Assembly (NCBI GenBank): GCA_951813605.1
Contig: OX638379.1
Coordinates: 434,001 to 498,000, forward strand
Length of the DNA stretch: 64,000 bases
Reading direction: 5' to 3'
Source: an uncultured Bryobacterales bacterium
Lineage (GTDB): Bacteria; Acidobacteriota; Terriglobia; Bryobacterales; UBA6623
In this document: one piece after another, positions 1-9,800 of the stretch
How positions within the stretch are numbered: the stretch's first letter is position 1
Layout: each line of letters begins with the position of its first letter
Translations under genes and position numbers: made by a program
The notes under the pieces: generated by a model
Told to the model about the DNA's origin: nothing
The model's input: the letters and a program-made list of their open reading frames with translations, nothing else
Databases searched by the model: none

Positions 1-1902
1 GACAGCCCGCTTTATCCGTGGGCCGAGTCGGCTCAGCGACCCGATGCAGAGATCGAGGGCGGTTGGAAGCGCTTGGCTGCAGACTGGGCGCGCCAGCGGA
101 CCTCTCGCGAGCACTTCAACGAGAATGAATTCCAAGCAATCTGGAAGCCTTCCCAAGACTTCTCAGGATGGAAGCGCTTAGGTACGGGCCTTGCAGACGC
201 ACCCCTGGCGGCAGGCGGTTTCTCCATCGTGCCGAAGGGTGACCGTGTGGTTGAGGGCATTTACGGCCCGGGCGTCCACAGCGGCCTGCTCTCGAGGCGG
301 CACAACGGAGTGCTGCAGACTCCGCGCTTCACCATCGACACGGACTACATCAGTTTTCTCGTGCAGGGTTCGGGGTTCAGCTTCGTCCGGCTAATCGTCG
401 AGAACTACGCTGTACCTCGCGCCGGAATCTATTGGCAGCGCTATTCCCCAAAGAAGGACGAGCCCGTTTGGGCCGGATGGGAGACGAGCTACTGGAAGGG
501 ATTCAGCGCGTATCTCGAATTCGCCACCATGCAGGATTCGACGAACTTCGCGCTCGACCGCGAAGATTCGCTCAAGAGACCGCGACCGGAGCCCGCGGGG
601 GACGGCCGATCGCATTTCGGTGCCTTGGCCATAGCGTTTCACGACAAGGATGTCAAGCCAAAGCCAATTGACACCGCGATCTCCTACCTGCTCGAGGAAG
701 ACGCGCCCGCGAGTGCGGAGGGGCTTGCCGGGCTTTACGCCGATCGACTGCGTGAAGCCGTGCGCGCTTGGCGCCACGGTGCGCTGACGCCTGGCCAAGC
801 CGCTTATCTCGACTATTTCGTGCGGCACGAATTGGTGCCTGCTTCGCTGGGAGTGTCGAAACGCCTGGACCGCTTGGTCGCGGCATACCGCGATCTGGAG
901 GAGGCTGTCCCTGTATACCGTCGGTCGCCTAGCGTGCTAAACGAGGAGGGCCCTGATCAGCCGCTTCTAGTCCGAGGCAACCACAAGGTGTTTGGCGACC
1001 CAGTGCCGCGTCGCTACTTGACAGCATTAGGTGGCGAGCCCTATAGCGATCCCGGGACGACTCGCCTCCGCCTGGCGGAACAGGTCGCTGATTCGCGGAA
1101 TCCGCTGACGGCACGCGTGATGGTCAATCGAGTTTGGCGGCATTTGTTCGGCCGTGGCCTCGTAGCGACGGTCGACAATTTCGGGCGCGTCGGGAATCCA
1201 CCGTCACACCCCGAATTGCTGGATTTTCTGGCGGACCGGTTCGTCGCGGACGGATGGTCGATCAAGAACTTGATCCGAAGGCTCGTGCTGACCTCCACCT
1301 ACCAGCTCGCGAGCGAACCTTCCGAACTCGCGTTGCGTATCGATCCCGGGAACGAACTCCTTCAGCACATGCCGGTCCAGCGATTGGAAGGCGAAGCGAT
1401 CCGGGACAGCTTGCTCGCGGTTTCGGGACGATTGGACTCCAAGGTCCTCGGACCGTCGGTAAACGTCTACTACGGGTTCGCGAAGGGCAAGACCAAGGGG
1501 GACCGGGTCAAGGGGCCGCTCGATGGCGCCGGGCGCCGGAGCGTCTACCAAGAGATCCGGCGGAACGCGCACAATCCGTTCTTGGAGGTCTTTGACCAGC
1601 CCAAGCCATCGTCTACTCGCGGCCAAAGGGACTCGACGAATGTGCCCGCCCAATCGCTGACGATGCTGAACAGCCCGCTGGTCCTCGCCCAGGCGGACCT
1701 CTGGGGACAGCGGCTTGCAGGAATGGACGGGCCCGCTTCCGACACGGTCAAGGGCATGTTTCTAAGCGCGCTCGGGCGGCCTCCGCTGCCGCTGGAGCTG
1801 GATCGCAGCCTGGGCTACCTCGGTGACAATGCAGACGCCGCCTCTTGGTCGAACCTCGCACATGCGATCTTCAATCTCAAGGAGTTCCTGTACGTCCGTT
1901 AG
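1..1902 (+). CDS. DUF1553-family (planctomycete cytochrome-associated) protein, C-terminal part
   Basis: The frame is open from base 1, so the gene begins upstream and only the last ~633 residues are seen. The C-terminal third has the DUF1553 pattern: a stretch reading VMVNRVWRHLFGRGLV, followed by NFG, PSHPELLDFLA, and LVLTSTYQ, then a region ending near EFLYVR. DUF1553 proteins normally carry an N-terminal cytochrome-like (PSCyt1) and DUF1549 part, which would lie outside this window. They are exported proteins of unproven function that usually sit beside DUF1501 proteins in Planctomycetota and Acidobacteriota; here no DUF1501 gene follows directly. The family call is firm and the function is unknown. 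Confidence 0.85.
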   Translation, partial: DSPLYPWAESAQRPDAEIEGGWKRLAADWARQRTSREHFNENEFQAIWKPSQDFSGWKRLGTGLADAPLAAGGFSIVPKGDRVVEGIYGPGVHSGLLSRRHNGVLQTPRFTIDTDYISFLVQGSGFSFVRLIVENYAVPRAGIYWQRYSPKKDEPVWAGWETSYWKGFSAYLEFATMQDSTNFALDREDSLKRPRPEPAGDGRSHFGALAIAFHDKDVKPKPIDTAISYLLEEDAPASAEGLAGLYADRLREAVRAWRHGALTPGQAAYLDYFVRHELVPASLGVSKRLDRLVAAYRDLEEAVPVYRRSPSVLNEEGPDQPLLVRGNHKVFGDPVPRRYLTALGGEPYSDPGTTRLRLAEQVADSRNPLTARVMVNRVWRHLFGRGLVATVDNFGRVGNPPSHPELLDFLADRFVADGWSIKNLIRRLVLTSTYQLASEPSELALRIDPGNELLQHMPVQRLEGEAIRDSLLAVSGRLDSKVLGPSVNVYYGFAKGKTKGDRVKGPLDGAGRRSVYQEIRRNAHNPFLEVFDQPKPSSTRGQRDSTNVPAQSLTMLNSPLVLAQADLWGQRLAGMDGPASDTVKGMFLSALGRPPLPLELDRSLGYLGDNADAASWSNLAHAIFNLKEFLYVR

Positions 1903-1947
1903 AGCATCCGCTTCGCTACCTCGGTGGGGCGCGAACGGACGCCCGCC

Positions 1948-2397
1948 ATGAGTGCTTCCGGAGGTGCCGATGCGCGAGCGCGGTGGCCGATACTGGGAGT
2001 GGGGGGCTTGGTATTCAACAGTCGGCGGATCCTCCTGGTCCGGCGCGGAGCGCAGCCCGCCAAGGGTCTGTGGTCGATTCCGGGCGGCAAGCTGCGCCGA
2101 GGCGAGACTCTAACGGAGGCACTGCAGCGAGAGATGCTTGAGGAGACTGGCCTGCATGTGCGGGCCGGCGAACTCGTGGCCATCTACGAGAGGCTCCCTC
2201 GCGAGGATGGTGGACCGAGCGCTAGGCACTATGTTGTGCTGGACTATCTTTGCGAACCGGTCGGAGGGCTGCTTCGCGCGGGTGACGACGCCACCGAAGC
2301 CAAGTGGTTCGCTGTCGATGATTTGGAGCAGTTGCGACTCACTCCAGGAGCAAGAACCGTGATACTCAAGGCCTTGCAATTGGCGCCCGGCTGCTAG
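1948..2397 (+). CDS. Nudix hydrolase
   Basis: A small cytosolic hydrolase of nucleoside diphosphate-linked compounds. A perfect Nudix box is visible, G-x5-E-x7-REMLEETGL, after an N-terminal strand reading GVGGLVFNSRRILLVRR. The predicted product is about 149 residues, the usual size for a single-domain Nudix protein. A GTG eight codons upstream (1924) is in frame and could be the start; neither start has a clear Shine-Dalgarno sequence. It lies 46 bases after the DUF1553 gene and 17 bases before mutS2, so it may be cotranscribed with mutS2. The arrangement is reminiscent of ADP-ribose or oxidised-nucleotide clean-up enzymes, but the substrate cannot be told. Confidence 0.88.
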   Translation: MSASGGADARARWPILGVGGLVFNSRRILLVRRGAQPAKGLWSIPGGKLRRGETLTEALQREMLEETGLHVRAGELVAIYERLPREDGGPSARHYVVLDYLCEPVGGLLRAGDDATEAKWFAVDDLEQLRLTPGARTVILKALQLAPGC

Positions 2398-2414
2398 CGC
2401 ACAGCGGAGAGGAA

Positions 2415-4856
2415 ATGCTCTCGAACCCGTACGAAGCACTGGAATTTGACAAGGTCGTGGCTCTGCTGGGCCGCTACACTACGAGCCCGCTTGGACAGTT
2501 GCAGCTCGATCGCTTGCTGGCGCAACCCCGCCTCGAGTCTGCCCGTGCAGCGGAAGGCGACCTGTCACTGGTCAGCGAGGCGCAACAGTGGCTGCGCGAT
2601 GCGGATCGTCATGACCAGCGCAACGTGCCGGCCGTACCGCGATTCGCAGGAATCGAGGATGTTCGTGACCCAGTTCAGCGATTGTCCATGGAAGGCGTCG
2701 CGCTTGACGCTTCCGAAATCCGAGCCATCCTTGCGTTAATGGATTCGGCCCAGAGAATTCGCGGGTCCTTGCTCGAGAAAAGCGCGGCGCGACCCGGGCT
2801 GCATGCGCGCGGCGAAGGGATCCCTGACTTGCGGGACCTGCTGTCAGAGCTGTCGGGTAAGATCTTGCCGAACGACGAAGTCTCCAGCTTGGCAAGCACC
2901 GCCTTGTCCAGGATCCGGCGACGGATCGAGAAGCAGCGGCAACTGGTAGAGACCTCGCTGGAAAGGTTTGTTCGCAGGCACGCCGATTCGGGCGTGCTGC
3001 GGGACAAGTACGTGACCATGCGAAACGGTCGCACGGTCGTTCCAGTCAAGGCCCAGTGGAAGACACGTGTGGACGGCATTGTCCACGGAGCGAGCTCCAC
3101 GGGTCAGACGGTGTTTGTCGAACCCCTCGACACCATCGTTCAGAACAACCGGCTTGTACGGCTCCGTGAAGACGAGCAGGCCGAGATTCTCCGCATTCTG
3201 CGCAAAATGAGCGGTCGGCTGCGTTCGGAAAGGGCGGCCATCGCGGTGACCGTGAATGAGGTCGGGGAATTGGAATACGTGTTTGCCCGTGCACGTTTCT
3301 CGCGGGAGTTCGGGTGCTGCCCGCCGCGTTTCAGCGCATCCGGCGAGCCGAGAGTCGTTGTGGAGCACGGCAGGCATCCACTGCTGCAAGAGTTGCTAGC
3401 GAAGCGCCGGCGGCGCCCCGTGCCGATGAGCATCCGATTGGAGGCTGGCCGCCGGACGATGATCGTGAGCGGCCCGAACGCAGGCGGCAAGACCGTCGTC
3501 CTCAAGACGGTCGGCGTGCTCGCAGCTATGGCACAGGCGGGAATCCCGGTTCCTGCAGCGGAGGCGGAATTCCCGTGGTTTGACGAGATCCTCGCTGACA
3601 TCGGTGACGCCCAGTCGATTAGCGAGAGCCTCAGCACCTTCTCCGCGCATGTGTCCAAGTTGACTGCCATTCTTGAGCGATCGACACCCGAGAGCCTTGT
3701 TGTGCTCGACGAGCTTGGGACGGCGACGGATCCCGAGGACGGGGGTGCCCTGGCGGTGGCGGTAGTCGAACGACTGCAGCGCGCGGGTGGATTTGCCATC
3801 GTGTCGACGCACCTCCCCGAACTCAAGATGTACGGGTCCAGAGCTTCCGGCGTCGTCAGCGCCTCAATGGGCTTCGATGACGCGACACTCAGCGTCACCT
3901 ATCGCCTGCAGAGCGGAATTCCCGGCCAGTCAGCCGGACTGGAAATGGCGGAGCGCTTCGGAATGCCCCCGGACGTAATCCGCCGAGCCCGCGTCTTGAA
4001 GGGCCATGCGGGCGAGCAGGCGGCCGCATACCTAGCCGATCTGCGCAAGCAGGCTGATCGATACGAAGACCTCGCGCGTGAGGCGCGCGTCAGAACCCGC
4101 GACTTGGAGCTTCGGCAGCAGGAAATTGAACGGGAGGCCGAGGACAGGGCTCGTAAGGCACGTCAGGAGACGGATGATCGGGTCGAGCAGCTGGTTCGAA
4201 AGCTCGAGAGGAAGTTCCGGGATTCGCTCCGTTCGGCGTTGCGGAGGCTTCGCGCGAAAGTATCCGCGAAGACGGGTCGCGCATTGGACCGGCGGGCAGC
4301 TCAATCGGTAGCCGGCTATCGTCGCGCCGTGAGCAGTGAGGTATCTGCAGCCCTTGGCTCAGGCGCGGCGAGCGCCATCGGTGCGACCGAACCCGAATTC
4401 ACGCCCGGTGACAAGGTGCGTCTGGCGTCGATGGGCGTCACCGGCGAGATCGTGCGCCGAATGGACTCCGGGAGATGGGAGGTGCAGTCGGGCCTGATGC
4501 GTTTGCAGGCGTCGGGTTCGGACATTTCGTTGGCCGAGGATGTCCCCGACGAGCCCACGAGGCTTCCCGACGGTGTCCGACTCGAGATGGCTTCCCCGGA
4601 TGAAGAAATGCCTGCCGAGATCAATGTCATCGGCAAGACCGCCGATGAGGCCCTGCTGGACGTGGACAAGTTCTTGGACCGTGCCGTACTAGCCAACCGG
4701 TCGCGCCTGCGGGTCATTCACGGCTTCGGCAAGAACGTGCTGCGTCGCGAACTGTGGCAGATGTTTGCCCGGCACGTGCATGTTTCGAAGTACTATCAGG
4801 CCGAGCAGCACGAAGGAGGCGCGGGCGCCACCATCGTGGAAGTCGGTGGGGGTTGA
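2415..4856 (+). CDS. mutS2: MutS2-family ATPase with C-terminal Smr domain
   Basis: An 813-residue MutS2 protein. Order of parts: MutS-type core (about 1-310), ABC-type ATPase with Walker A GPNAGGKT (residues ~353-360) and Walker B LVVLDELGTATDPEDG (~428), a highly charged coiled-coil arm (~520-640), a KOW-like segment (~660-715) and an Smr domain (~735-810). MutS2 proteins suppress homologous recombination or split stalled/collided ribosomes, depending on species. In the Smr domain the usual LDLRG is INVIG and the usual HGxGTG is HGFGKN, so nuclease activity is uncertain. A purine-rich GGAGAGGAA sits directly before the ATG. Length and domain order are complete. Confidence 0.95.
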   Translation: MLSNPYEALEFDKVVALLGRYTTSPLGQLQLDRLLAQPRLESARAAEGDLSLVSEAQQWLRDADRHDQRNVPAVPRFAGIEDVRDPVQRLSMEGVALDASEIRAILALMDSAQRIRGSLLEKSAARPGLHARGEGIPDLRDLLSELSGKILPNDEVSSLASTALSRIRRRIEKQRQLVETSLERFVRRHADSGVLRDKYVTMRNGRTVVPVKAQWKTRVDGIVHGASSTGQTVFVEPLDTIVQNNRLVRLREDEQAEILRILRKMSGRLRSERAAIAVTVNEVGELEYVFARARFSREFGCCPPRFSASGEPRVVVEHGRHPLLQELLAKRRRRPVPMSIRLEAGRRTMIVSGPNAGGKTVVLKTVGVLAAMAQAGIPVPAAEAEFPWFDEILADIGDAQSISESLSTFSAHVSKLTAILERSTPESLVVLDELGTATDPEDGGALAVAVVERLQRAGGFAIVSTHLPELKMYGSRASGVVSASMGFDDATLSVTYRLQSGIPGQSAGLEMAERFGMPPDVIRRARVLKGHAGEQAAAYLADLRKQADRYEDLAREARVRTRDLELRQQEIEREAEDRARKARQETDDRVEQLVRKLERKFRDSLRSALRRLRAKVSAKTGRALDRRAAQSVAGYRRAVSSEVSAALGSGAASAIGATEPEFTPGDKVRLASMGVTGEIVRRMDSGRWEVQSGLMRLQASGSDISLAEDVPDEPTRLPDGVRLEMASPDEEMPAEINVIGKTADEALLDVDKFLDRAVLANRSRLRVIHGFGKNVLRRELWQMFARHVHVSKYYQAEQHEGGAGATIVEVGGG

Positions 4857-4887
4857 GCGGGTTGCGAACTGATTGTTCCGCCAGTGG

Positions 4888-4893
4888 TAGAAT
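4888..4893 (+). promoter_or_regulatory. Possible -10 element (TAGAAT)
   Basis: TAGAAT lies 24 bases before the ATG of the small unknown gene at 4918 and just after the mutS2 stop. No convincing -35 hexamer is seen at normal spacing. The same hexamer is found right before the sulfatase and proC starts. Confidence 0.35.
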
Positions 4894-4917
4894 GGCCTTT
4901 CCGGCGGACTGGCCGCT

Positions 4918-5274
4918 ATGCTTCCTGGCTTCATCTTTCCCGAAACGACCGTACAGAATAGCGGCTCCGGAGAGCCCTTCGAGATTGAACCTGGCGGGAC
5001 GGCGCTGCTGTCGCTAGGGATAACCGAAATCCTCGAGCAGCAAAGCTTGGACGTCGAAGTCCTCGGTTCGGTCGATGGCGAGGAATGGTTGTCGAAGCCA
5101 TTGCGCAGCTTTCCCCAAAAGTTCTATACCGGCGTCTGGCAGGTGATTTGCGATCTGGGCTCCACGCCCGATGTCCGCTTCCTGAAGGTCGGATACAGGG
5201 TGGGGCGCTGGGGTGTCGGCTCGCTGACGCCTAGGTTCAAGTTTTACGTGTTTGGCGAGGGTTTCGAGGACTAA
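4918..5274 (+). CDS. Conserved-looking small protein of unknown function
   Basis: A 118-residue protein that I do not recognise. It has no signal peptide or membrane segment. It is rich in predicted beta strand, with alternating hydrophobic residues (for example LDVEVLGSVDG, WQVICDLG, VRFLKVGYRV) and ends FKFYVFGEGFED, which suggests a small beta-sandwich. It follows mutS2 by 61 bases, has a possible -10 element in that gap, and is closed by a 9-bp perfect inverted repeat overlapping its stop codon. The coding call rests on length, its isolation as the only long frame here, codon use like its neighbours, and these flanking signals. Confidence 0.65.
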   Translation: MLPGFIFPETTVQNSGSGEPFEIEPGGTALLSLGITEILEQQSLDVEVLGSVDGEEWLSKPLRSFPQKFYTGVWQVICDLGSTPDVRFLKVGYRVGRWGVGSLTPRFKFYVFGEGFED

Positions 5275-5282
5275 CCCTCGCC
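5254..5282 (+). terminator. Stem-loop at gene end
   Basis: GGCGAGGGT and ACCCTCGCC form a perfect 9-bp stem with an 11-base loop, spanning the stop codon of the 4918 gene. No U-run follows, so it may be a weak, Rho-assisted or 3'-stabilising hairpin rather than a classic intrinsic terminator. Confidence 0.45.
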
Positions 5283-5437
5283 CGCCCCTCGTGCTTCTCT
5301 CAGGTACTTGGTGCGCCCCCTCTGGCAATTCTGAACGAGGAACCTGATCCCTGCTCCTTCCGACCACCGCCAGCTAGGACGACGCTGCGAGGCCGCGCTT
5401 CAGTCCGGGCGAACGCCCGATAGCGAGAGGCTGATGC

Positions 5438-6697
5438 CTACTCCAGCAGCAGAATGAACTGCTGGACCTGCTGGATCTGTCCGGTACGTTGTCCTTCTTG
5501 GTTGTTAACTAGATCGCGGTGAAGCTGGAACTCTCGCCCGGCCGCTTCTGGTCTCCCCAACTGCAGATAGGCACGGGCAAGTTCATAGCGGGGCTCCGGC
5601 CAGTCGCGTCGGCCCTGGGTTGCGGCTTGCAGCTGCTCGACGGCTTCCGCCAGCCTGCCCTGCTTCCGGTACAGGCGGCCTAGGCGGTAGCGCGCTTCAG
5701 GGAAACCCGGATCCAGAGCAATGGATTTCAGGTAGAGTCTTGCAAGATCGCTCTCTAAGGGAACTCGATCCGCTTCGGAAGTCCCCTCAATACTTTCCTC
5801 ACGGGCCAGGCCATACAGATATGGGCCCCATGGGGTTTCCGGCTTCACTTGCATTAAACGTCGGAAGCGGTTCAAGACCGCCTCGCCCCACTGGGATTGG
5901 TTGCCGCAGGCCACCGCCAGCATTCGATAGGGCCCCACCGAACCCGGCTTCAGATCGCTGGCCGTGTTGAACCTGTCCACCGCCCGCTCGTACTGCCGCC
6001 GAGCGAAGTACGTGATTCCGAGCGCCAGCTGCAGCCGGAACGATCCGGGGAACTCTTGTACCGCAGTTTCCAGAGTCGCTGCTGCCCCGTCGTAGGTCCG
6101 ATGCTTGAGAAACTCGTAGGACAGCGCGAACCAGTACGTTTCGTTATCGGGGTCGAGTTTGACAGCGTTCTCGTACTCGCGGAGCGCTTCGAGATAAAGG
6201 CCAGAGTCTTCATAGACGTCAGCTAGAAGGTGGCGCAGCTCAGCAGTATCCCGGTAGGATAAGATTTCCTGGAGAACGGCGGCCGCTTGTTGGTATTCCT
6301 TCGAGCGGAAAAGGGCCAGGCCGAGGTTGTAATCGATTGTGTAGTTGCGCGGTGCCTGCTGACTCGCTCGTGCGAAGTGCGACGCGGCGGCGGAAAAGTA
6401 TCCGTGCTGCGCGAAGGCTAGGCCCAATGCAAGCCGCGCGTCCGGCTGATCCCCGAAAGTGCTTAAGAGATGCTGGGCGGTCTTCTCCGCGTGCTCATGG
6501 TTCTTCTGCGTCAACGCTTGGTTGATTGAGTGCAGGAGTGCCGTGACCGTGCTCGCTGTGGCTTGCAGGAAGGCTATCCCTCTAGCCCCCGCCAAGTGAG
6601 CCCGGCTCGTGTTAGCGCCGAGCGCGGCAAGGGTGAAGCCTCCAAGAGATAGCGCTATGATCCGGCAGCAGCGGGACATGCCTTGGTGGAACCTCAT
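5438..6697 (-). CDS. Exported tetratricopeptide-repeat protein
   Basis: A 419-residue protein with an N-terminal hydrophobic export signal (about residues 10-33) followed by nearly continuous TPR units. Examples read DARLALGLAFAQHGYFSAAASHFARA, then NYTIDYNLGLALFRSKEYQQAA, and later FPEARYRLGRLYRKQGRLAEA. TPR arrays are protein-binding scaffolds; this one would act in the periplasm or on a membrane face. It lies downstream of, and in the same direction as, the Oar-like receptor gene, separated by a 153-base gap holding a strong hairpin. Pairing of a large receptor with a TPR protein is common in Acidobacteriota and suggests a role in uptake of large substrates, which is inference. The start has no clear ribosome-binding site, and Met7 is an alternative. 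Confidence 0.85.
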   Translation of the reverse strand: MRFHQGMSRCCRIIALSLGGFTLAALGANTSRAHLAGARGIAFLQATASTVTALLHSINQALTQKNHEHAEKTAQHLLSTFGDQPDARLALGLAFAQHGYFSAAASHFARASQQAPRNYTIDYNLGLALFRSKEYQQAAAVLQEILSYRDTAELRHLLADVYEDSGLYLEALREYENAVKLDPDNETYWFALSYEFLKHRTYDGAAATLETAVQEFPGSFRLQLALGITYFARRQYERAVDRFNTASDLKPGSVGPYRMLAVACGNQSQWGEAVLNRFRRLMQVKPETPWGPYLYGLAREESIEGTSEADRVPLESDLARLYLKSIALDPGFPEARYRLGRLYRKQGRLAEAVEQLQAATQGRRDWPEPRYELARAYLQLGRPEAAGREFQLHRDLVNNQEGQRTGQIQQVQQFILLLE

Positions 6698-6765
6698 GTA
6701 GTCGCTGGCTCCGCCCGCGATTCAAGCAATGCCCCGTCGAGCGGACCCCGGCACCCCTCGCGCGA

Positions 6766-6811
6766 GGGACGCCCGGCCTGCATGCCGGCCAGCGCAAGGT
6801 GGGGGCGTCCC
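6766..6811. repeat. Nested inverted repeat between receptor and TPR genes
   Basis: GGGACGCCC (6766-6774) and GGGCGTCCC (6803-6811) are perfect complements; a second stem, CCGGC/GCCGG (6773-6777 and 6784-6788), nests inside. A GC palindrome CCCTCGCGCGAGGG lies just before. On the minus-strand transcript it falls between the receptor stop and the TPR start. It may be a REP-like element, an attenuator or an mRNA-processing site. Confidence 0.5.
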
Positions 6812-6850
6812 ACGCTCGAATGGCGCCGCTATGATACCGCTCGCTGGATG

Positions 6851-9800
6851 CTAGAACGTGTATTTCAAGGCGAACTGGACCACTCGGCCGTCGCGGGCGG
6901 TCGAGATGAGTCCGGCATTCGGGCTGGCGATGTTGGTGTTTAGGCTGAGATCCACGAAGGACGGATGGTTGAAGAAATTGAAGAACTCGGCCCGAAACTG
7001 GATTTGCTGGTTCCCCTCGGCGAAGGGGAAGTTCTTGAACAGCGAAAAATCGACGTTGTTGATGCCCGGCCCCAGGATGACGTTTCTTCCCGAGTTGCCG
7101 AATGTCCCTGTTTGCTGGACGAAGAAGCAATCGGCATTAAAGTACTTCTGCACGGTTCGCTGGGGGAAGTCGTTCGGGTTGCAGCCGCCGACAACGCTAG
7201 GCCGATTGGAAACGAAGCCGCCCGTATTGCTGTTGCCGCCGCCCGGACTGAGTGCCAGTCCGCTACTCAGGGTCACGATTCCGTTGACCTGCCATCCGCC
7301 GAGCAGCGCGTCCGCGGCGCCGCTGATGTTCGATAAGTATTGCCTGCCGCGCCCGAACGGAAGTTCGTATACGGAACTGAAGGTGAAGCGGTGCTTCACA
7401 TGAAGGTCCGACAAGCCCCATTCGCAACTGATGCAGCCGATGTCGATGGGTGTGTATGCGCTTGACGACACCGAATCGAGCGTGCGGCCCCACGTATAGG
7501 CGGCTAGGAAAGAAAGACCCTGGCTGAAGCGCCGCTCCAGCTTGGTTTGAAGCGAGTTGTAGCTCGAGGTGCGGTCGAACGAGTTGATGAACGCATCGCC
7601 AAAGCCCTCGAACCGCCGTCGCGAGTCCACGGGAGTGGGATTGTCCGGGTCCTTATCCAAGAAGGCTTGGTTCGCATTGAAGCGGCCCGGCAGCTTCGTC
7701 CCTTTCGAACCCACGTAGGCAACCTCCAGAAAGAGGTTGCTCGCGAGTTCGCGCTGGATCGCGAAGTTCCAATGTTGGTAGTAGGGCGTCGCATTCTCGA
7801 CATTCATCCCGAACGGCGCAAAGAACGAGTCTCCCGGATCGGGAAACCAATCGTCATGGTTGGCTGGATTGAGGAGAGGATTGGAAAAGATCGAGAAGAT
7901 CAAGTCAGGAGCGTTGAGCTTCAGAAACTGAATGTCGTTGTACTCGAAAGAATCGTAGAAGACTCCGTAAGCTGCTCGAAGAACGGTCTTCTCCCCGAAT
8001 GGCCGATACGCTATTCCGATGCGTGGAGCGACATTGTTCCAATCCGGATCGAGGATCCCGTTGCGGACCTCGCCGTCGCGCGCACTTAGCACGCGTCCGA
8101 CCCGAACATCGAAGACGTTGAGGCCGTCGTCCCGGTCGTGGTACCGCTGCTCGTATTCCCAGCGGATCCCCAAGCTCATCGATAGCTTCGAAGTGATCTT
8201 CCAATCGTCGGTGATGAAGAAGTGAAAGCTCTTGTAGCGCAGGTAGGTCTCGCTGTCACCCTGACCGACCGACGCGGACTGGGGGAATCCCAGCAGGAAA
8301 TCGGCATAGGGCACACCCCCCGGCTGTCCGTCCGGACTGGTGAACTGGCCGTTGTAAGCAAGGCTGCCGCGCGGGTTGAGATCCGCGACGCCGTCGTAGT
8401 TGTGCTGGATTAAGGCCCCACCGACCTTGAAGGAATGCGCTCCTTTAAGAACCGCGAGCTGGTCCATGAATTGGTATTCGTTGTACTTCCCTCCTTGCGG
8501 GGTGAAGGAGTTGGGAGCGACAGCAGATAGGCCGGTCACGCCGAAGCGTGGTAGCCCGAAGTTGGAGGGCTTTGCCGAGACGTTCCTGAGCCCAATCACG
8601 TCCTGCGCGTAATTGGTGTCGCCGAAGTTGCCCTCCGCCAGCCGGAAATTGCGGCTGCTTTGAAAGCCGAACCGGAATTCATTAATTACCGTCGGGCTGA
8701 AAGTGTGAACCTCCGTAACCGCCATGTTCGAACCGTCGTAGATGAACTCAGTGCCGTAGAGGTCGGTAGCTCCCGGGAAAAGAGTGGGTGCATCGAGAGT
8801 GGAATACCGGAAGAGCAGGTTGTCAAAGTCGGAGATCCGCTGATCCAAGCGTGCGGTCCACTGATCGGAATCCTTGATGTCTTTCGGGTCATTGCGAAAG
8901 TTGAACCCCTCGACGCCGCTCGCGCCTCCGGCTCCGGCAATGTTCGGTAGAGGGACAAACGGCAGGATATTCCTGTAGATCTGCGAAAAACGCGACTGCG
9001 GGATCCGGTTGTTCTGGATCGGCTCGTCGGTGAGGGGCTCGTAGATCTGAGTGGCGAACGCGGAAAAGTCGCCATCCCGCATGGCCTGTGTGGCGAAGGT
9101 TCCCGAAAGGGTGTTGGCCTTGCGCACCCGTTGGCCCTCGAAGTTGAACATAAAGAATGTGCTGTCTTTGATGACTGGTCCGGTGACGACGCCGCCGAAC
9201 TGATTCTGGTTGAACGGGGGGATGTCGGCGTCGAAGAAGTTCCGGGCGTCTAGTCTGTCGTTGCGGAAGAAATGAAACAAAGCCCCATGGAACGCGTTGC
9301 TGCCTGAGCGGGTGACGATGTTGACCGTGGTCGGACTAGAGCCGTATTCGGCGGAAAAGGAATTCGTTTGCAGCTTGAACTCCTCCAAGGCTTCTATGGA
9401 GGGCGTGATCGCAACGGCGCCGCCCACTGGATTGCGGTTGTGGACTCCGTCCAATAGGTACATGTTGGAGTATTCGCGCTGGCCGTTTGCGGTAATGGTG
9501 ACCGCGTTCTGTCCAGTCTTGAAGAAGGCTATGCTCTTGCAGCAGAAGTTGACGGACGTCGACGCGTAGACCTGGGGATTCACTCCGGGTCCCAACGCTG
9601 CCAACTGCAGGAACTGCCTGCCGTTCAACGGGAGTTCTGTGATCTGCTTGGAAGCGATGACATGGCCTAGCGTGGCATTGTCCGTCTGGAGGGCGACAAC
9701 GTCGGCTGTGACCTCCACGGTCTCAGTGACCTCGCCCACTGTCATGGCGATGTCGACCCGTGCCACTTGGTCGACTTGCAGGACGATGCCCGAGATCGTC

